Origin: Oceanobacillus iheyensis HTE831
GTDB lineage: Bacteria; Bacillota; Bacilli; Bacillales; Amphibacillaceae
Assembly (NCBI RefSeq): GCF_000011245.1
Contig: NC_004193.1
Location: 598,501-662,500, forward strand
Length of the DNA: 64,000 nt
Direction of reading: 5' to 3'
Shown: piece after piece, positions 25,798 to 34,379 of the stretch
Layout: the number at the start of each line of letters is the position of its first letter
Numbering within the stretch: position 1 is the first letter of the stretch
Notes under the pieces: model-generated
The model's input: the letters and a program-made list of their open reading frames with translations, nothing else
Told to the model about the DNA's origin: nothing
Databases searched by the model: none
Translations under genes and position numbers: made by a program

Positions 25798-26382
25798 ATG
25801 AAAAAGAAATTGGCAGTACTAGTAGGAGCATTAACAATATCAACAGCGATTGGGGTAGGGTTTTCACAATCGGATCAAGCAGCTTCAGCTTCGGAAAATA
25901 ACAAACAGCCAACGTTATCTTCGGAGGATATCACTTCTATCGTTAATGAACAGTATGAGGGTGATATTACTGATTTTGAATTAGACAGAGATGACAATCA
26001 AACTCATTACGAAGTAGAGGTAATCAATGACGACGAAGAATATGACTTGGAAATTGATGCAGAAACAGGAGAAATTATTAAAGAAAACGTAGAGAAATTT
26101 CAACTAGAAAATAAACAGGGGACTAAAAATTCTAACGTGGATAGCTCAAACTTCATTGGTGATAAAAAAGCAAAAGAAATTGCTTTAGAACAATTTTCTG
26201 GTAAAGTTGTAGAATTTGAGTTAGATGAAGATGATGGTAAGTATGTATATGAAATCGAAGTAAGAGACGGAAATAAAGAAGCAGATTTTGAAATTGACGC
26301 GGTAACAGGAAATGTGTTGGAAATGGATATAGAAACTGACGACGATGATGACGATGACGATGACGATCGTTATGATGATTAA
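25798..26382 (+). CDS. Secreted protein with two PepSY domains and acidic tail
   Basis: A 194-residue protein with a signal peptide (KKLAVLVGALTISTAIGVGFSQ; cleavage probably near 28-33, after AASA). Two PepSY modules follow (about 42-100 and 118-172), each ending in EIDAETGEII or EIDAVTGNVL. The C-terminus is a run of about ten Asp residues ending RYDD, which could bind divalent cations. It is a paralogue of the preceding PepSY protein but lacks its long linker, and a shared upstream repeat suggests common control by the YkoG-like regulator. AAGGAGG precedes the ATG at 25798. A family A repeat begins about 60 bases after the stop. Confidence 0.78.
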   Translation: MKKKLAVLVGALTISTAIGVGFSQSDQAASASENNKQPTLSSEDITSIVNEQYEGDITDFELDRDDNQTHYEVEVINDDEEYDLEIDAETGEIIKENVEKFQLENKQGTKNSNVDSSNFIGDKKAKEIALEQFSGKVVEFELDEDDGKYVYEIEVRDGNKEADFEIDAVTGNVLEMDIETDDDDDDDDDDRYDD

Positions 26383-26443
26383 TTAAAATTCCTGAAATAC
26401 GGTGAATAATATAAAAGTAGTCTTCTAAAATAGATCATAATGT

Positions 26444-26734
26444 AAAAGGGATTGGGGCAAAAGTATTCAGGAAAAAGACAAATCCGAATGATAGGCTATG
26501 AAATACTACTTCAGAAATATAGTCCGCTTACCCAGCGGCGGCTGTTGAGTCTCCGGTTGCTCATGCATCGGGGGCTCAACCATTTCTTTCTCCCACAGGA
26601 CAAGGAAGACTTCAACAGCATTGCATCGCACACAGAAAATCGAATTTGATTCTCAAGGAGTCTCCCGTATAATACTTACGCATATCTTGGCTTTTATCCG
26701 TTTTTTGACGAGAAATTTTGTTATCTCAATTTAG
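26444..26734. repeat. Dispersed palindromic element, family A copy 3
   Basis: About 290 bp aligned with the copies at 2349 and 31144: AATCCGAATGATAGGCT, TTCAGAAATATAGTCCGCTTA, the CTCCGGTTGCTCATGCATCG core, GACAAGGAAGACTTC and CAAGGAGTCTCC. The ends are degraded (AGGGATTGGGGCAAAAG on the left, TTGTTATCTCAATTT on the right), so this looks like an older copy. Confidence 0.78.
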
Positions 26735-26752
26735 AATAGCAAGGTTTCTTTT

Positions 26753-26908
26753 CTATTACCCAAAAAAGCTAGAGAAATCCGGAAAAGTGGTCAATAGACT
26801 GTTTCTATTCCCCAAAAAAGCTTAAGAAATCGGAAAAAGTAGTCAATAGACTGGCTCTATTACCCAAAAAAGCTTGAGAAATCCGGAAAAGTGGTGAATA
26901 GACAGCCC
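26753..26908. repeat. 52-bp tandem repeat, three units (array 1)
   Basis: CTATTACCCAAAAAAGC recurs at 26753, 26805 and 26857, exactly 52 bases apart. Each unit runs through GAAATCCGGAAAAGTGG and ends (T/G)AATAGAC. The units are contiguous with no variable spacers, so it is not CRISPR. The framework CTAnnACCCAAAA, 23 bases, GGTGAATAGA is the same as in the array at 41481. Confidence 0.88.
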
Positions 26909-27024
26909 TTGATTCATGACTAGAACGGACTTACTAAATTGCCAGGGTTGGCTCGTCATTCAGTACCTAAGAATCATGAACCAAGCTGTCCAATTCCAAT
27001 TTCAATTCTAATTGATGTTCCTCG

Positions 27025-28605
27025 TTAATTGTGATCCATAACCACCTGATAATTATTTGTCGTAGTTGCAGCAACACGGGGGTGTTTTTCAAAATATGTT
27101 TGTATAAGTTCTACTGCATCTCTTTGTATTTCTTTTATTACTGGTTTATGTTTAAACATATCGTAATTACCACCGCCAGATGCACGGTAATTATTTAATA
27201 CAACGTGAAATGTATCATCGGATTTTATTGGTTCACCGTGATATCGCATATTGGAAACACGATCACCTGGTGAATTTGATATATTCATCGTATAGTCAAT
27301 TCCATGCCAGATATCATAATTGTAATGTTGTGGTTTTGGTTCGATATAATTAGGATTGACGGTAATTTGATTATTTTTAATTGTAAAGTATTCTGCGCTT
27401 TTTTCCAAAGCTTCTTTTATGTCTTTCCCCGTTAATTCTAATACAGTTAACGTATTGGGATACATATAATTAGATACAATATCTCGCATCGTAACTTCTG
27501 AGGAAAATCCTTTTGACGTATTGTTTAATAACGCAGATACGGATATATCAACTTCTGCTGCATCCATTTGTACGTTATGTATAAATTCTATAAAAGGATG
27601 CTTTTTAATACGTGCTTGAAAGGGGTCATGAATAATCATATCGCCATCAATCTTCCCGATAGGTTGATCTAACCATGTCTGCGTAGAAGCTTCTAATGCT
27701 TCCATGTAGTTAAGTATTTGCTGGTTGGATTTTACACCGGTAAGTTCATGAATAGCACCTTTCTTATTCTCGATTATCCAACTACTATTATTATCTTTGG
27801 TCAAGGATATTTCGACTTTTCCATATGCTTGTCCATTGTTTCCTGGTTGTAAAACGATGATATTATTATTAACCTCATTAATGCGTCGATGTTGATGACC
27901 AGTGAGCAAAATATCGATGCCCTCAATCTCTTCAACTATTTGATAGCCTTGGTTTTCACCAGTTAAATCTTCAGTAGCTTCTCCTGTATGTAAGTCTTTT
28001 TCAAATCCTCCATGATAAGCAGCAATTACAATATCAGGCTGCTCGTTCTCTCTAATGTAAGAAACCCAACTATTCAACGTATCAAATGCATCTTCAAATA
28101 ATAAACCTTCAATATGCTCAGGAGTCTCCCAATTAGGAATGTAATGGGTAGTCACCCCTACAATTGCTGCAGTTATTCCATTATGAAATGTTTTTATAAT
28201 ATAAGGCGGACCGAATGCAGGTTCTTTTGTTTGGTTGTTTATTATGTTAGCAGATAACCAAGGGAAATTAGATTCATGGATGGCTTGTTGTAAAACGGAT
28301 TTTCCAAAGTTAAATTCATGGTTACCGATTACTCCTGCGTCTATGTGTAATTGATTCATTATTCCTACCATAGGATTTTGCTTATCTAAATGTTCCTTCA
28401 CATAATGTGTCATAAGTGGTGTGCCTTGTATTAAATCACCATTATCAATAATAATTAAATTCTCTTCGGATTCTCGATGTTCTTCTACCACGGTTGCATA
28501 TTTAGCAAGTCCAATATCTTCTTTTTTGTTTGTCCCATACTGTATTGGCATTGCGTGTCCGTGTACATCACTTGTGTATAAAATAGTTACAGCTGATTGG
28601 TGCAA
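27025..28605 (-). CDS. 5'-nucleotidase/2',3'-cyclic phosphodiesterase-family protein (cytosolic)
   Basis: A 526-residue two-domain enzyme. The N-terminal metallophosphatase domain has YTSDVHGH, DNGDLIQGTP, VIGNHEFNFG and LTGHQHRR as metal ligands; the C-terminal 5'-nucleotidase domain (about 325-500) has VLELTGKDIKEALE, NYRASGGGNYDMF and similar substrate-pocket segments. There is no signal peptide, unlike most UshA-type enzymes, so it probably acts inside the cell, like YunD. The start is TTG at 28605 with AAAGGA upstream; a nearby ATG is out of frame. It follows the phosphonate-type transporter genes by about 100 bases, suggesting it releases phosphate from an imported or derived phosphoester. 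Confidence 0.83.
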   Translation of the reverse strand: MHQSAVTILYTSDVHGHAMPIQYGTNKKEDIGLAKYATVVEEHRESEENLIIIDNGDLIQGTPLMTHYVKEHLDKQNPMVGIMNQLHIDAGVIGNHEFNFGKSVLQQAIHESNFPWLSANIINNQTKEPAFGPPYIIKTFHNGITAAIVGVTTHYIPNWETPEHIEGLLFEDAFDTLNSWVSYIRENEQPDIVIAAYHGGFEKDLHTGEATEDLTGENQGYQIVEEIEGIDILLTGHQHRRINEVNNNIIVLQPGNNGQAYGKVEISLTKDNNSSWIIENKKGAIHELTGVKSNQQILNYMEALEASTQTWLDQPIGKIDGDMIIHDPFQARIKKHPFIEFIHNVQMDAAEVDISVSALLNNTSKGFSSEVTMRDIVSNYMYPNTLTVLELTGKDIKEALEKSAEYFTIKNNQITVNPNYIEPKPQHYNYDIWHGIDYTMNISNSPGDRVSNMRYHGEPIKSDDTFHVVLNNYRASGGGNYDMFKHKPVIKEIQRDAVELIQTYFEKHPRVAATTTNNYQVVMDHN

Positions 28606-28704
28606 TCAAAAACATCCTTTCTATAGTACTACTTGACGATAATCGTTAAAAAGTCCTCGAGCATAAAGGAGTTTACTCGAGGACGAAAACTATTAATAGG
28701 TTTC

Positions 28705-29511
28705 TTATACAATTTTACGACGAATTCTTGCAGAAGCAAAATCAATGATGGTTACTACAACTATAATCGCCAGCAAAATCATACCCATTTCATTCCAGTT
28801 ACGGTTACTGGACGCAAACATAATCATTGTACCAATACCACCTGCGCCAACAATACCAAGTATGGAAGAAGCACGTATATCTACTTCAAAACGATAAATG
28901 GCATAAGACAGGAATTCTGGTATGATTTGCGGAAGTACTCCATGGAACAAAATTTGAACTTTATTCGCACCGGAAGCCTCCATTGCTTCGATGACTTGCA
29001 TATCAATGGATTCGATAATTTCAGAGAACATTTTTCCGAGCATCCCTGTTGAACCGATCGCAATAGCGAGAACCCCAGCAAATGCATTCGGTCCTACTGC
29101 TACTACGAATAATATAGCAAGGATGATTTCCGGAAATGCACGTACGGCAGATAAGAAAAATTTCCCAATGACCGATGTGATTTTACCACCCATCATATTG
29201 CGCGCTGCAATAAATGATAATGGTACAGCTATCACGGCGGCCATTAATGACCCAGCGAACGCGATAAAGATAGTCTCTAACATACTTCCAGATACGTCAC
29301 TTAAAGCAGACCAATCAGGACTAAATAACTCTGGGATGACTCGTTGGAAGTTGTTAATTGCTCTTTCGATTGCACGTCCCCAATCAACATCAATGGTCAC
29401 AAATGTCCAAATATACATTGCAATAACTAGGATGGCGATAATGATATTACGGACTTTTTTCGCTAAAGAATTCTTTGGTTTTGGAGGTAAGGAAAGATTT
29501 TTATTTTCCAT
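28705..29511 (-). CDS. phnE: Phosphonate-type ABC transporter permease PhnE (second)
   Basis: A 268-residue permease with five to six membrane helices. AVPLSFIAARNMMG and the EAA-type loop EAMEASGANKVQILFHGVLPQ (about 165-185), which docks to the ATPase, are characteristic of PhnE. Its start codon overlaps the stop of the preceding permease by one base (TAATG), so the two are translationally coupled and probably form a heterodimer. About 40% of positions appear shared with its neighbour, implying an old duplication. Substrate could be phosphonate, phosphite or a phosphate ester. Confidence 0.88.
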   Translation of the reverse strand: MENKNLSLPPKPKNSLAKKVRNIIIAILVIAMYIWTFVTIDVDWGRAIERAINNFQRVIPELFSPDWSALSDVSGSMLETIFIAFAGSLMAAVIAVPLSFIAARNMMGGKITSVIGKFFLSAVRAFPEIILAILFVVAVGPNAFAGVLAIAIGSTGMLGKMFSEIIESIDMQVIEAMEASGANKVQILFHGVLPQIIPEFLSYAIYRFEVDIRASSILGIVGAGGIGTMIMFASSNRNWNEMGMILLAIIVVVTIIDFASARIRRKIV

Positions 29512-30326
29512 TATAATAACGCCTCCCTTATTTTCGTGCTGATATACTCAATGATAATTACAACTACAAAAATAACAATAATAATCATCATGGCATTTGG
29601 GTAATTATAGAATTGTAATTGCTGATTCAGAATTAAACCAATACCACCAGCACCTACTAGACCAAGTACAAGTGATGCACGAATATTAATTTCAAATACG
29701 TAAAGCACGAGTGAAGTGAACTGTGGTAACACTTGTGGAACCAATGCATACCAGATTACCTGAAATACATTTCCCCCCGATGCGCGCATTGCTTCTAGTG
29801 GATTCATATCAACAGCTTCAATTGTTTCACTAATTAATTTTGCAAGAATCCCAATTGAAAATACAATTAGTGCTAATATACCAGGGAAAACCCCAATACC
29901 AAATAATCCAACAAAAATAACTGCAAGAACCAAATCTGGAATAGTACGTAATATATTTAAAAATGTACGAGATATGTAATATAATGGTTTGACTGTTGTA
30001 ATATTGCGTGCTGCCAGTAATGATAGTGGCACAGTGAAGAGAGCAGCCACCGTAGTTGCGATAATCGCCATTTGTATCGTTTCAATAATAGCAGGTAGTA
30101 TTGGCATGATAACTGATGGATTTGGCGGGAAAAACTTTTCAATTACTTGTCCCATATTTGATAATGCATTTCCAAATCCGCTTGTCATTTGTTGTTGTGT
30201 ACTTATCATGCTATATAAATACATAGCTAGTACAACAAAGAAGATAACAGTGACCTGCATTTTTGTTTTTGCTGGATAAAGAGATGGGATTTCTTTTTTA
30301 CTTAATGGTTGCTTGGAGTTTGTCAC
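29511..30326 (-). CDS. phnE: Phosphonate-type ABC transporter permease PhnE (first)
   Basis: A 271-residue permease with about six membrane helices. The docking loop reads EAMRASGGNVFQVIWYALVPQ and is followed by VLGLVGAGGIG, both hallmarks of PhnE. It overlaps phnC by 4 bases and the second permease by 1 base, a tightly coupled order phnC-phnE-phnE. It spans the cytoplasmic membrane and forms the channel with the other PhnE, driven by PhnC and loaded by PhnD. No carbon-phosphorus lyase genes are in the window. Confidence 0.88.
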   Translation of the reverse strand: MTNSKQPLSKKEIPSLYPAKTKMQVTVIFFVVLAMYLYSMISTQQQMTSGFGNALSNMGQVIEKFFPPNPSVIMPILPAIIETIQMAIIATTVAALFTVPLSLLAARNITTVKPLYYISRTFLNILRTIPDLVLAVIFVGLFGIGVFPGILALIVFSIGILAKLISETIEAVDMNPLEAMRASGGNVFQVIWYALVPQVLPQFTSLVLYVFEINIRASLVLGLVGAGGIGLILNQQLQFYNYPNAMMIIIVIFVVVIIIEYISTKIREALL

Positions 30327-31099
30327 GACTCTTTTGCACCCCCACGTAGGTCATCTTCACGTATGGAGCGACCATAAATTTCTTCGAAGGTACTTTCACT
30401 AACCTCCGATACAGGACCGTCGAATACAACTTCACCAGCTCGCATTCCTATAATACGGTCGGCGTATTCCATTGCCATATCAATAAAATGGAGGTTTACG
30501 ATTGTTGTAATTTTGTCTTCACGGTTAATTTTCTTTAAATAAGTCATTACTTGATGAGAAGTGGGAGGATCGAGTGATGCGACTGGCTCATCAGCTAAAA
30601 TATATTTTGGTTGTTGCGTGAGAACACGAGCAATGCTCACTCGTTGTTGCTGTCCGCCACTTAGTTCGTCAGCGCGGTTATAGATTTTCTCTGCGATATT
30701 AACACGATGCAGACTTTCGTAAGCGAGTGCAACATCTTCTTTTTTATATTGATTAAAGATGGAGCGGATGGTTCCTGTATGCCCAAGACGGCCTGCCAAT
30801 ACATTTTTAAACACATTAGAACGTTTAACGAGGTTATAATTTTGGAAAATCATGCCTGTTTTTGTCCGTAACATTCGTAATTTATTACCGCTATAGTTTA
30901 AAATATTTTCATCATCAATGATTAGCTCACCCGTTGTTGGAGTAACTAATCGGTTAATGCTACGAATGAATGTAGACTTACCAGCACCTGATAAGCCGAC
31001 AATTACAACGAATTCTCCATCATTGATTTTTACATTTATATTTTTTAGGCCTTCTGTTCCATTTGGATAGACAAGGCCGACATCCTTAAACTCGATCAT
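30323..31099 (-). CDS. phnC: Phosphonate-type ABC transporter ATPase PhnC
   Basis: A 258-residue ABC ATPase. Walker A is GLSGAGKST, the Q-loop is in MIFQNYNLV, the signature is [15 protein letters not shown] and Walker B is [12 protein letters not shown]; the H-loop is in NLHFIDMA. These match PhnC well in length and in the PPTSHQVM segment after Walker B. It powers the two PhnE permeases. GGAGG precedes the ATG. It is separated from the binding-protein gene phnD by 361 bases that contain a family A repeat, an unusual interruption for this operon. Confidence 0.92.
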   Translation of the reverse strand: MIEFKDVGLVYPNGTEGLKNINVKINDGEFVVIVGLSGAGKSTFIRSINRLVTPTTGELIIDDENILNYSGNKLRMLRTKTGMIFQNYNLVKRSNVFKNVLAGRLGHTGTIRSIFNQYKKEDVALAYESLHRVNIAEKIYNRADELSGGQQQRVSIARVLTQQPKYILADEPVASLDPPTSHQVMTYLKKINREDKITTIVNLHFIDMAMEYADRIIGMRAGEVVFDGPVSEVSESTFEEIYGRSIREDDLRGGAKES

Positions 31100-31143
31100 A
31101 GTAGTAATCCTCCATTACAAAATAAGTCAAAACACTAGGAAAA

Positions 31144-31430
31144 AGAGGCTGAGACAAAAGTATTTAATCAAAAGATAATACGAATGTTTTGCTTTTGAAA
31201 CCTCGCTTTAGAAATATACTCCGCTTATCCTAAGGCGGTTGATGAGCATCCAGTTGCTCATGTATCGGTGTCTCAACTAGACCCTCTTCCTACAACACAA
31301 GGAAGACTTCGATATCATCGCACGCAGAAAATCGTTTTTTGATTTTCAAGGAGTCTCCGTATATTTCATACGCGGATTCTAATTACATCCGTCTTTTGAT
31401 CAAATCTTTTTGTTATGTCCCAGCCACTTT
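31144..31430. repeat. Dispersed palindromic element, family A copy 4, inside the phn operon
   Basis: Begins AGAGGCTGAGACAAAAG and ends TTGTTATGTCCCAGCCACT, with internal blocks TTAGAAATATACTCCGCTTA, CATCCAGTTGCTCATGTATC and CAAGGAAGACTTCGATA. It is about 287 bp, the best preserved copy along with that at 2349. It fills the gap between phnD and phnC on the minus strand and could fold in the phn mRNA. Confidence 0.85.
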
Positions 31431-31460
31431 TATTAGTGTAGTCGATTGAAATGCGTTGAA

Positions 31461-32423
31461 TTAAAGTTCGATATTATCTTTGAATTTCTGGTATGTTTCT
31501 CGAACAACGTCGTATTCTTCGTCAGATGCTTCATCAATTTCGTCCCAATTATATACATCGTTCATAATTTGAATCATCTCTTCATCATCATTAAAGGATA
31601 AGAACGCTTCTTTTATTTGTTGTACAAAATCATCTGGTAGTTCTTTTGTTACAGAAATTGTGTCATTTGGAATTTCGTCTGTGTAACCAAGAATGGATAA
31701 ATCCTCCATTACAGTTGGATATTCTTCTTCCAGTTCTGTTCTTACATCATCAAATGTCGTAGCAACGTCTGCGTCTCCATTTAGAACAGAAATAGCAGAG
31801 TTGTCATGTCCACCGGAAGCAATTGATCCGCCGAAGAAATTACTTTCTAGTTCAGCAGCTGTGTCATAACCAAATTCCTCCATTAATTGGTTAGCTGGAA
31901 ATAAGTAACCTGAAGTAGACCCTTGATCTGCATAAGCCCATACTTTGCCCTCTAAGTCTTCTAAACTTTCAATACCAGAATCAGAACGCACGACATATTG
32001 TGCTTTATAAGTTCCAGAACCATATCGAATGGATTTTAAAATAACTTCTGCATCATATTGTTCACTAGCAAGCACATAACCAAATGCTGGGATAAATCCA
32101 ACGTGTACTTGATTCGCTCCCATTGCTTCTACTAAAGCGTTGTAATTGGTCATAACTCGTCCTTCTACATTAATTCCTAGCTCTTCTCCTAATCTCTCTG
32201 CTAGGGGTTCTACTGTATCTGCAATTGTGTCAGAATCCTGTGATGGAACAAATCCCATTACAAGCGTTTCAGGAATTTCACCTTCAGCTGCTTCTTCTCC
32301 ATTGGATTCATCATCATTCGTACTTGAATCATCAGCACCGGTATCTTCGTCTGAGCTACCACCACACGCTGCTAAAAATAATACAAGTCCGAGAATAATT
32401 AATAAACTGTAAAATTTCTTCAT
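31461..32423 (-). CDS. phnD: Phosphonate-type substrate-binding lipoprotein PhnD
   Basis: A 320-residue lipoprotein with signal peptide KKFYSLLIILGLVLFLAAC (lipobox LAAC, lipidated Cys20), an acidic Ser/Asp/Glu linker and the PhnD fold. Recognisable segments are LVMGFVPSQDSD near the start of the domain, VMTNYNALVEAM, YADQGSTSGYLFP and GGSIASGGHDNSAI, which bind the phosphorus oxyanion. The ATG at 32423 has GGAGGG upstream; 20 extra codons in frame are not supported. It hangs outside the membrane and delivers substrate to PhnE/PhnC. It is the first gene of the operon but is set apart from phnC by a repeat element, which may let it be expressed in excess. Confidence 0.92.
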   Translation of the reverse strand: MKKFYSLLIILGLVLFLAACGGSSDEDTGADDSSTNDDESNGEEAAEGEIPETLVMGFVPSQDSDTIADTVEPLAERLGEELGINVEGRVMTNYNALVEAMGANQVHVGFIPAFGYVLASEQYDAEVILKSIRYGSGTYKAQYVVRSDSGIESLEDLEGKVWAYADQGSTSGYLFPANQLMEEFGYDTAAELESNFFGGSIASGGHDNSAISVLNGDADVATTFDDVRTELEEEYPTVMEDLSILGYTDEIPNDTISVTKELPDDFVQQIKEAFLSFNDDEEMIQIMNDVYNWDEIDEASDEEYDVVRETYQKFKDNIEL

Positions 32424-32666
32424 CTTGACCCTCCTATGTAATATAAAGAAATATCTTACAGTTCTATTAAATAATATTTTCAACTAAAAATCTAGTCAAT
32501 TTCTGTAAATTAACTTTGTTTTAACAATTTAATTTTAGATACATCGGAATTTTTGTATTATTAATAATTGGTTAGTTATGTAATATTTGTAATAATTTAT
32601 GCTTTTTTGTTGGAAACCGATATAATAAACAAGGGGGAGTAGTATAAGTGAGGGAGTGGAGTATAG

Positions 32667-33119
32667 ATGGAATTGGAATTGGTAACGAAGAAACAAGATC
32701 CATCCTTAAAGTTACTAGTTATATTATCCAAAGCGTACAAAACAGTGATGGAACAAGTAGAGTTAGATGTCAAGTCAAGGGGAATAAGTTTAACTGATTT
32801 CGCTGTTTTGGAATTATTGTATCATCGAGGGCAACAACCCTTACAAAAAATCGCCGATAAAATTTTGTTAACAAGCGGAAGTATTACGTATGTAGTAAAT
32901 AAGCTTGAAAAACAAGGTTATCTAACGAGAGAACAGTGTGAATTAGATAAGCGAGTTACCTATGCTGTCATTTCTGACAAGGGTACAGAATTACTCGATT
33001 CTATTTTTCCTGGACATTGGGATAAGATCAAACAAATTATGCATGGATTAGACTATCACGAAAAGGAAGAAGCAATCGTATTATTAAAAAAGTTAGGGAC
33101 GGCAATTCGAGAACTTTAA
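32667..33119 (+). CDS. MarR-family transcriptional regulator (MhqR-like)
   Basis: A 150-residue winged-helix protein. The DNA-reading part is PLQKIADKILLTSGSITYVVNKLEKQGYLTREQ (about 65-97) and the wing is ELDKRVTYAVISDKG, with dimerisation helices at both ends. The opening LVTKKQDPSLKLLVILSKAY and overall length recall MhqR of B. subtilis, which represses quinone/azo-compound detoxification genes. That function is uncertain because none of those genes lies here. There is no cysteine near the N-terminus, only Cys91 in the wing region. GGGAGTGGAG precedes the ATG; TATAAT at 32621 is a likely -10. Confidence 0.82.
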   Translation: MELELVTKKQDPSLKLLVILSKAYKTVMEQVELDVKSRGISLTDFAVLELLYHRGQQPLQKIADKILLTSGSITYVVNKLEKQGYLTREQCELDKRVTYAVISDKGTELLDSIFPGHWDKIKQIMHGLDYHEKEEAIVLLKKLGTAIREL

Positions 33120-33159
33120 TATTTAGCTATATTATTCTTAATCATGTGTATGGACAACT

Positions 33160-33340
33160 AAAGAGGTTCGAATGAATTGGATTAAAACAATTCATAGATA
33201 TACTTCGCTCATCCAGCACAACTGTAGTGAGATCCCTAGCTGCTAAAGCAATAAGGGATCTCACCTAAGTTACCTCACAGAAATCTTCTTGTTTTTTCGA
33301 AAATACTTCTTCTGACCACATTTTTGTAAATTATATCCCA
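33160..33340. repeat. Probable eroded family A element in the gap 33120-33548
   Basis: The gap of about 430 bases contains AAGAGGTTCGAATGAATTGG, CATAGATATACTTCGCTCATCC and a GAGATCCC...GGGATCTC stem, ending TATATCCC. These follow the same order as blocks in the family A copies but with many changes and deletions. The assignment is tentative. Beyond it only an A/T-rich promoter region is seen. Confidence 0.4.
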
Positions 33341-33548
33341 AAAAATAACATAGTAACGTAAAGATATATTGTTATTGTTTCAAGTATCTAAAATTAATCA
33401 CAACCTTACATAAGAGTAATATAAGTTAATTTTTAGGGGATTATAACAGTAACGTTTCAAAATTGTTAAGTTGATGTTTAACATGATAATTTCATGGGTA
33501 CAAGATAGTACGTAGAACAAATTCAAACTACATCAGGAGGAAATGACA

Positions 33549-33824
33549 ATGAGTAAAGTAGTAGTCTATGTTAGTGAAGTTAACGAACCCTCCAAAAAAG
33601 TTATAGAGCTATTGAATGAATATAAAATAACGTTTGAGATGAAAAATGTAACGGTAGATAAAACATATTTGCAGGAATTACAAACGAAAGGCATCTATGG
33701 TACTCCAGCTACAGAAATAGATGGAGAATTTATATTAGGTTATCAAAAAAATAAGTTGAAGTATGCATTAGGCTTAGATGATGTTTCGCATTATTCTTCT
33801 TTATTTGATGGATTTAACTCTTAA
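33549..33824 (+). CDS. Glutaredoxin-fold protein lacking the CxxC motif
   Basis: A 91-residue protein with a glutaredoxin-like pattern: strand VVVYVSE, a helix, a second strand EMKNVTVDK, the cis-Pro segment GIYGTPATEIDGE and the strand FILGYQKNKL. Where glutaredoxins have C-P-x-C it has NEPS, and the protein contains no cysteine at all, so it cannot perform thiol exchange. It may be a binding or scaffold version of the fold. AGGAGG is only 2 bases before ATG 33543 but 8 bases before ATG 33549, so the latter is the start. No functional neighbour is evident. Confidence 0.7.
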   Translation: MSKVVVYVSEVNEPSKKVIELLNEYKITFEMKNVTVDKTYLQELQTKGIYGTPATEIDGEFILGYQKNKLKYALGLDDVSHYSSLFDGFNS

Positions 33825-33843
33825 TCTATTACGTATAAGATTC

Positions 33844-33871
33844 ACACCTAATTTTGGCCGATCATATACTA
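33844..33871 (+). promoter_or_regulatory. Candidate SigK promoter for the yppG-like gene
   Basis: CATATACTA (33863-33871) matches the SigK -10 consensus CATAnnnTA exactly, and AC at 33844-33845 lies 17 bases upstream as required for the -35. It is 36 bases before the start of the downstream gene. Confidence 0.6.
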
Positions 33872-33906
33872 TTATAAAAAGTACATCACCAAAGGGTGTG
33901 TGAATC

Positions 33907-34272
33907 ATGCAACGTCATTGGAACCCACGTCAAATGAATACTTTTCCTGAGAACAATTATAACTATAGACAAATACCCCAACAACAACCTTTATATCAAT
34001 TAACTAATACTTGGAATACCCAACAACACCCCTCTACCCCATACGAAATTTTTGCAAAACCGGAATTACCATTACAGAGTTTGGTAAATCAGCAAGGGCA
34101 GGGGACTACACCGAATACGACTCAGCCTAATCAGCAATTTAACAACGGGGAAGGAGAAAATCCTTTAAAGTTTGATAAGGTAATGAATACAGTTGGACAA
34201 TTAGCTAGTACGTACCATCAAGTATCACCAATAATAAAAGAATTTAGTACGTTCGTAAAAGCTTTTCGTTAA
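33907..34272 (+). CDS. yppG: YppG-like spore-associated protein
   Basis: A 121-residue protein, Gln/Asn/Pro/Tyr-rich in its first two thirds (RQIPQQQPLYQL, TTPNTTQPNQQF) with a TPYEIFAKPELP motif at about 45-56. A conserved-looking helical C-terminus follows, FDKVMNTVGQLASTYHQVSPIIKEF. This composition and motif order match YppG of B. subtilis, a protein made during sporulation and found with the spore. The SigK-type promoter just upstream supports mother-cell expression. AAAGGGTGTGTG precedes the ATG at 33907. No catalytic motif is present; a structural role is likely. Confidence 0.68.
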   Translation: MQRHWNPRQMNTFPENNYNYRQIPQQQPLYQLTNTWNTQQHPSTPYEIFAKPELPLQSLVNQQGQGTTPNTTQPNQQFNNGEGENPLKFDKVMNTVGQLASTYHQVSPIIKEFSTFVKAFR

Positions 34273-34379
34273 TTAAGCTAACTCGCATAACCTGTATCAG
34301 TTATAGGTACAATAAAACTGTTCTTCCATCTAGGGAGAACAGTCGTTTTGGGGAAGCATACAAAAAAGGAGAAATCGTT

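Noticed and set aside
32484..32666. PhoP box (TTnACA repeats) upstream of phnD
   Set aside because: Only isolated TTACA-like words appear and the spacing is not the required 11 bases.
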